This document shows positions 61,601 to 64,000 of a stretch of DNA of 64,000 nt, piece after piece (within the stretch, counting starts at the first letter, position 1; each line of letters opens with the position of its first letter). Location of the stretch: positions 1 through 64,000 of the forward strand of contig NZ_JAPHAV010000012.1 of NCBI RefSeq assembly GCF_026241335.1. The letters run 5' to 3'. The notes under the pieces were generated by a model that ran no database searches, was not told the DNA's origin, and worked only from the letters and a program-made list of their open reading frames with translations. The position numbers and the translations under genes were made by a program. The DNA comes from Ochrobactrum chromiisoli. Its GTDB lineage: Bacteria > Pseudomonadota > Alphaproteobacteria > Rhizobiales > Rhizobiaceae.

Positions 61601-61634
61601 CAAAAAAAGAGGGCCGACGGAAAACCGTGGCCCT
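61601..61634 (-). terminator. Strong terminator for the minus-strand gene
   Basis: On the minus strand AGGGCCACGG-TTTT-CCGTCGGCCCT is followed by CTTTTTTTG, a classic rho-independent terminator; the stem also serves the plus strand with a shorter T-run. It lies 26 bp after the protease stop and about 270 bp after the end of the 61899-62297 gene. The remaining noncoding bases up to 61898 show nothing else. Confidence 0.78.
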
Positions 61635-61898
61635 TTAAGTTTTGAAGGTCTTGAAACCTCCAGAGGGGAACAGCTGCGTCGCGCAATGGGAGGAGGCGCG
61701 AACCGCAGCTGGATGCGTTATGCCTAATTCCTATTCAGTTTGCACTTTTTTATTGCGCAAACCAGCTATGCGCATTTCGAATAGCCGTTTTCATTTCCCA
61801 CTTTTGCAGAACCGATTATCATTGCAGAATAACTATCATTCCAGCGGCTGATTTGACGCTTAACGCTGAGCCAACGTTAACATCGAGGAGCGTGATAA

Positions 61899-62297
61899 TT
61901 ACTGATCGCGTTGGCCAGCGACTGCCACTTTAAGGCCCTCGGGCAGGTGCACATCAAACCACGAGATCATGTTTCGAATATTTTCACTTGCAGGATTCGA
62001 AGCCTCCGCGCCAATCAGTTCAGCACTCGCTTGAGCCATGGCAACGACAATGCGAGCGGTCTCCGGCACGTAATGCAAGTCATCCCCGGCGTCATGGCGC
62101 GCATTTATTATTTGATAGCGAATATTTTCCGGATAAGCGCACGCGCTCGTCAGGAAATCTTGAAGACTGACTTTTTGTCCGTTGATATCAACCGTAGCGT
62201 CTTTGTCGAGTGATGGATAACCCGTCGCTTCAATACGCTCGCAAGCTTCAATCGCCGCATTCATCATGCTTCTGATCTGGTTCCAATCGGTACGCAT
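61899..62297 (-). CDS. Unrecognised small protein
   Basis: A 132-residue acidic protein (MRTDWNQIRSMMNAAIEACE, DINGQKVSLQDFLTSACAYP, YVPETARIVVAMAQASAELIG). No family recognised. Its amphipathic helices and lack of membrane or signal segments suggest a small cytoplasmic protein. ATG 62297 is preceded by AGAGGGAG. It stands alone on the minus strand and points toward the protease gene with a terminator in between. Confidence 0.6.
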   Translation of the reverse strand: MRTDWNQIRSMMNAAIEACERIEATGYPSLDKDATVDINGQKVSLQDFLTSACAYPENIRYQIINARHDAGDDLHYVPETARIVVAMAQASAELIGAEASNPASENIRNMISWFDVHLPEGLKVAVAGQRDQ

Positions 62298-62648
62298 GCG
62301 AACTCCCTCTTGATTGCGCGGATACTACGCATTTCACAATAACATGACTTCGTTGTCGATGTCAGAATTGAGGCCCCGAAGCGGTCGGGCCGGTGTCGGT
62401 GATCGCGTATGCAATAGCAGTCATGGGACTAAACCGTTATCTATGATCATTTCCGACACTCATAACGGTCGAAACGACGCCGTTTCAGTTTAGCCGAAAG
62501 CGGACATTCGGGTCAGCGTCGACGATATCGGCATCGCGCCATAAAAGGAGCCGTTCCTTACACCGCCGTTTTCGAGAGAGCCGAAAAGAATAAATGAAGG
62601 CAACCGATTTATGGTTTATATCCGTCGAAGATATTGATCGGAGGCGGG
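62298..62648. other. Noncoding region, no recognised feature
   Basis: About 350 bp of GC-rich sequence between two divergent genes. No gene is supported; it should contain the promoters of both. No repeat or RNA was recognised. Confidence 0.5.
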
Positions 62649-63503
62649 ATGGGTATAAGTGCAGGGTTACGGCAATTTGCTATGCGTCGCGTCATTCAAA
62701 TGGCGTTAGTGAAACGAGGCGGGCCGAAAATACCCACCTCTGGTGACGAGGCTCGAGAGAACGACATTTATCTGCTCTACCTGCTCGACAGCGCGGGCGT
62801 GGCAAGATTCCTCGTATACGACCTCGTGGGTGATCAGGTGCACGGGAAGTGGTCGCTCGATGGCCAAAATTTCACTGAGAAACGATCCCTCGAGATTAGC
62901 GAACTGGCCGAATTTCAACCATGGATCCAGCACTACTATCGAGGCTGGACCTTTTACACTATCGGCCTCCCGAAGTTCCTCCTCTACCGTTGGACCTGTC
63001 GGCCCTGGATACAGGTAACATACGACCGATACATGCAGTCACGTTTCAATAAGCGCGAGTTGCCTCGTCAGGATCGAATGAAGGTGTTGCGCTACATCCT
63101 TGCAGAGACGGTCAAGGATCGAGCCTTCCAGACGCATCCCACCAGCTTACTGACCCACTTCTATACAGTTCGATGGGTCCATCGGTCTGATAAAGAAGAA
63201 CTGATGACCTACTACACGCTCCTTCTTGGCTCGATGAAAGAGGCGCAAGATCTCGAAGAGACGCAGCATCATGGTTACAAGCTGAGGCCGCAGGCGCTGA
63301 ACACAATTACAAGCTTCGACCTCGAAGAACAGCGTCACACAGACAACCAAAATACGCAAAACCGGATTTTCTGGCTGACCGTAGTTCTGATTGTCGTCGG
63401 TATAGTGCAAGCCGGAGCGGTGGCTTACGATACGTGGTGGAAGTCACCGGATACATTCACAGGGACCATCGGCGGACAAGCAATCGATCTGATACAGAAG
63501 TGA
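62649..63503 (+). CDS. Unrecognised protein with C-terminal membrane anchor
   Basis: A 284-residue protein. The middle is rich in Arg and aromatic residues (YRGWTFYTIGLPKFLLYRWT, RPWIQVTYDRYMQSR) and a single hydrophobic helix lies near the C-terminus (IFWLTVVLIVVGIVQAGAVA) followed by a short tail. This suggests a cytoplasmic domain tethered to the inner membrane. ATG 62649 has GGAGG four bases upstream. Domain unknown; not similar to any other gene in the window. Confidence 0.68.
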   Translation: MGISAGLRQFAMRRVIQMALVKRGGPKIPTSGDEARENDIYLLYLLDSAGVARFLVYDLVGDQVHGKWSLDGQNFTEKRSLEISELAEFQPWIQHYYRGWTFYTIGLPKFLLYRWTCRPWIQVTYDRYMQSRFNKRELPRQDRMKVLRYILAETVKDRAFQTHPTSLLTHFYTVRWVHRSDKEELMTYYTLLLGSMKEAQDLEETQHHGYKLRPQALNTITSFDLEEQRHTDNQNTQNRIFWLTVVLIVVGIVQAGAVAYDTWWKSPDTFTGTIGGQAIDLIQK

Positions 63504-63852
63504 GCGGACGAGAACACAGATTTGTGAAATCAAAGGCGTTTAGGGGCCATGAAAGTTCTGAAGCCGCACCGGACTGATATCGAGATAGCCGCCTTTCGGT
63601 TCCCCACGCCATTGCCGCTATTTTAACTCGATGTCGCCCGAGGTAGCAGAAACCGACCTCTCGATGGGCGCTTGCCTGTTCAACCCTCCCTTCGAAAAGC
63701 TGTCTTCGGTAAACGGGTCGAGGCTGGTCGCTAGGAAAGCGATCCTGCGACGCAGCTAGGAGTGAATTGCGCTGAGACATTTTGGGGGACACGGCGAGTC
63801 CTGCGGCAATGCAGAACCTTTTCGGCCCATAAAATTGGTAGGCCCATTGAGA
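63504..63852. other. Noncoding region, no recognised feature
   Basis: About 350 bp between the membrane-anchored protein gene and the edge gene. Open frames here (including one of 111 codons on the minus strand) have no recognisable domain or ribosome-binding site. Their sequences look like chance translations. Confidence 0.45.
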
Positions 63853-63999
63853 CTAGTTCGGACCTTTGCAAAGGATCCCAAAAAAGCTTGCCTTTTCATC
63901 GTAGAGGCCAAGGTCAAGGTTGTTGTAGTACCACCGGCGTTTCGGTTTCTTAGGGACGTTGTCCGCAGGATAGAGGCTGCGAACGTATTCCGGATCATC
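63853..63999 (-). CDS. C-terminal end of an unrecognised gene entering from the right edge
   Basis: On the minus strand a frame is open from the window edge to a TAG at 63853-63855 and encodes 48 residues: it begins DDPEYVRSLYPADN and ends YDEKASFFGILCKGPN, with a basic PKKPKRRWYY centre. The composition is protein-like and no start codon is visible, so this is the 3' end of a gene lying mostly outside the window. Too little is seen for a family. Confidence 0.5.
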   Translation of the reverse strand, partial: DDPEYVRSLYPADNVPKKPKRRWYYNNLDLGLYDEKASFFGILCKGPN

Positions 64000-64000
64000 G

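Noticed and set aside
63457..63792. 111-codon minus-strand open frame
   Set aside because: No recognised domain, no ribosome-binding site, and it overlaps the end of the convergent gene at 63503; it may be a remnant, but it cannot be supported.
1..64000. CRISPR arrays, tRNA or rRNA genes, transposases
   Set aside because: I looked for regularly spaced repeats, clover-leaf-like gene sequences and transposase motifs and found none I can support.

Overview
This 64 kb window looks like accessory, catabolism-rich DNA from an alphaproteobacterium of the order Hyphomicrobiales, most likely the Brucella/Ochrobactrum group. The clues are DUF3422 and DUF6634 proteins, the style of the ETF and ETF-quinone oxidoreductase proteins, the many FOXRED1-like FAD oxidoreductases and the amino-acid and betaine ABC systems. 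This placement is inference; no rRNA, tRNA or housekeeping marker is present. No insertion sequence or CRISPR array was recognised. Genes at both edges are cut by the window.

Layout. 0-2.1 kb: two unrecognised plus-strand genes, a two-TM membrane protein open at the left edge and a Cys-rich protein. 2.1-10.8 kb: a minus-strand operon with a two-subunit TPP-dependent 2-oxoacid decarboxylase, aldehyde dehydrogenase, FAD oxidoreductase, SDR, VOC protein, the three 5-oxoprolinase subunits PxpA/B/C with a DUF1330 protein between them, and an AraC regulator. 10.9-16.7 kb: a LysR regulator followed by acyl-CoA dehydrogenase, quinone reductase, family III CoA-transferase, MaoC-like hydratase and CitE-like lyase, which is the gene set of itaconate (C5-dicarboxylate) degradation. 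16.8-23 kb: proline-racemase family protein, MFS transporter, Ldh-family imine reductase, XRE-cupin regulator, and an amino-acid ABC permease and binding protein without an ATPase. 23-32.5 kb: ETF-quinone oxidoreductase, a DMSP-lyase-like cupin, a StcD-like N-methyl amino acid demethylase, TetR regulator, ProC-like reductase and a complete glycine-betaine-type ABC importer. 32.5-40.7 kb: LysR, tautomerase, DUF3422, then a minus-strand operon GMC oxidoreductase-etfB-etfA-Ldh reductase-ProC. 40.9-57.4 kb: two paralogous GntR regulators, EamA exporter, complete amino-acid ABC importer, second proline-racemase family protein, semialdehyde dehydrogenase, two FAD oxidoreductases, third ProC-like protein, orphan betaine-binding protein, GAF protein, prolidase-like amidohydrolase, MFS and RpiR regulator. 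57.5-64 kb: a different kind of DNA with a divergent antitoxin/PIN-toxin pair, a strong RNA hairpin, a possible PD-(D/E)xK nuclease, DUF6634, a soluble FtsH-like AAA-M41 protease, two unrecognised genes and the C-terminus of a gene entering from the right.

How the parts fit. The centre (17-57 kb) reads as a catabolic island for N-methylated or hydroxylated imino acids and betaines. Uptake would be by the betaine and amino-acid ABC systems and the MFS carriers. Demethylation and oxidation would be by StcD-like and FAD oxidoreductases, with electrons passed through EtfAB to ETF-quinone oxidoreductase. Cyclic imines would be reduced by the Ldh and ProC paralogues, dehydration or epimerisation done by the proline-racemase family proteins, and aldehydes removed by the dehydrogenases. 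Short ATTGTATACAAT-like boxes recur in many of its intergenic regions and may tie it into one regulon. Many starts in the island are TTG or GTG with good Shine-Dalgarno sequences.
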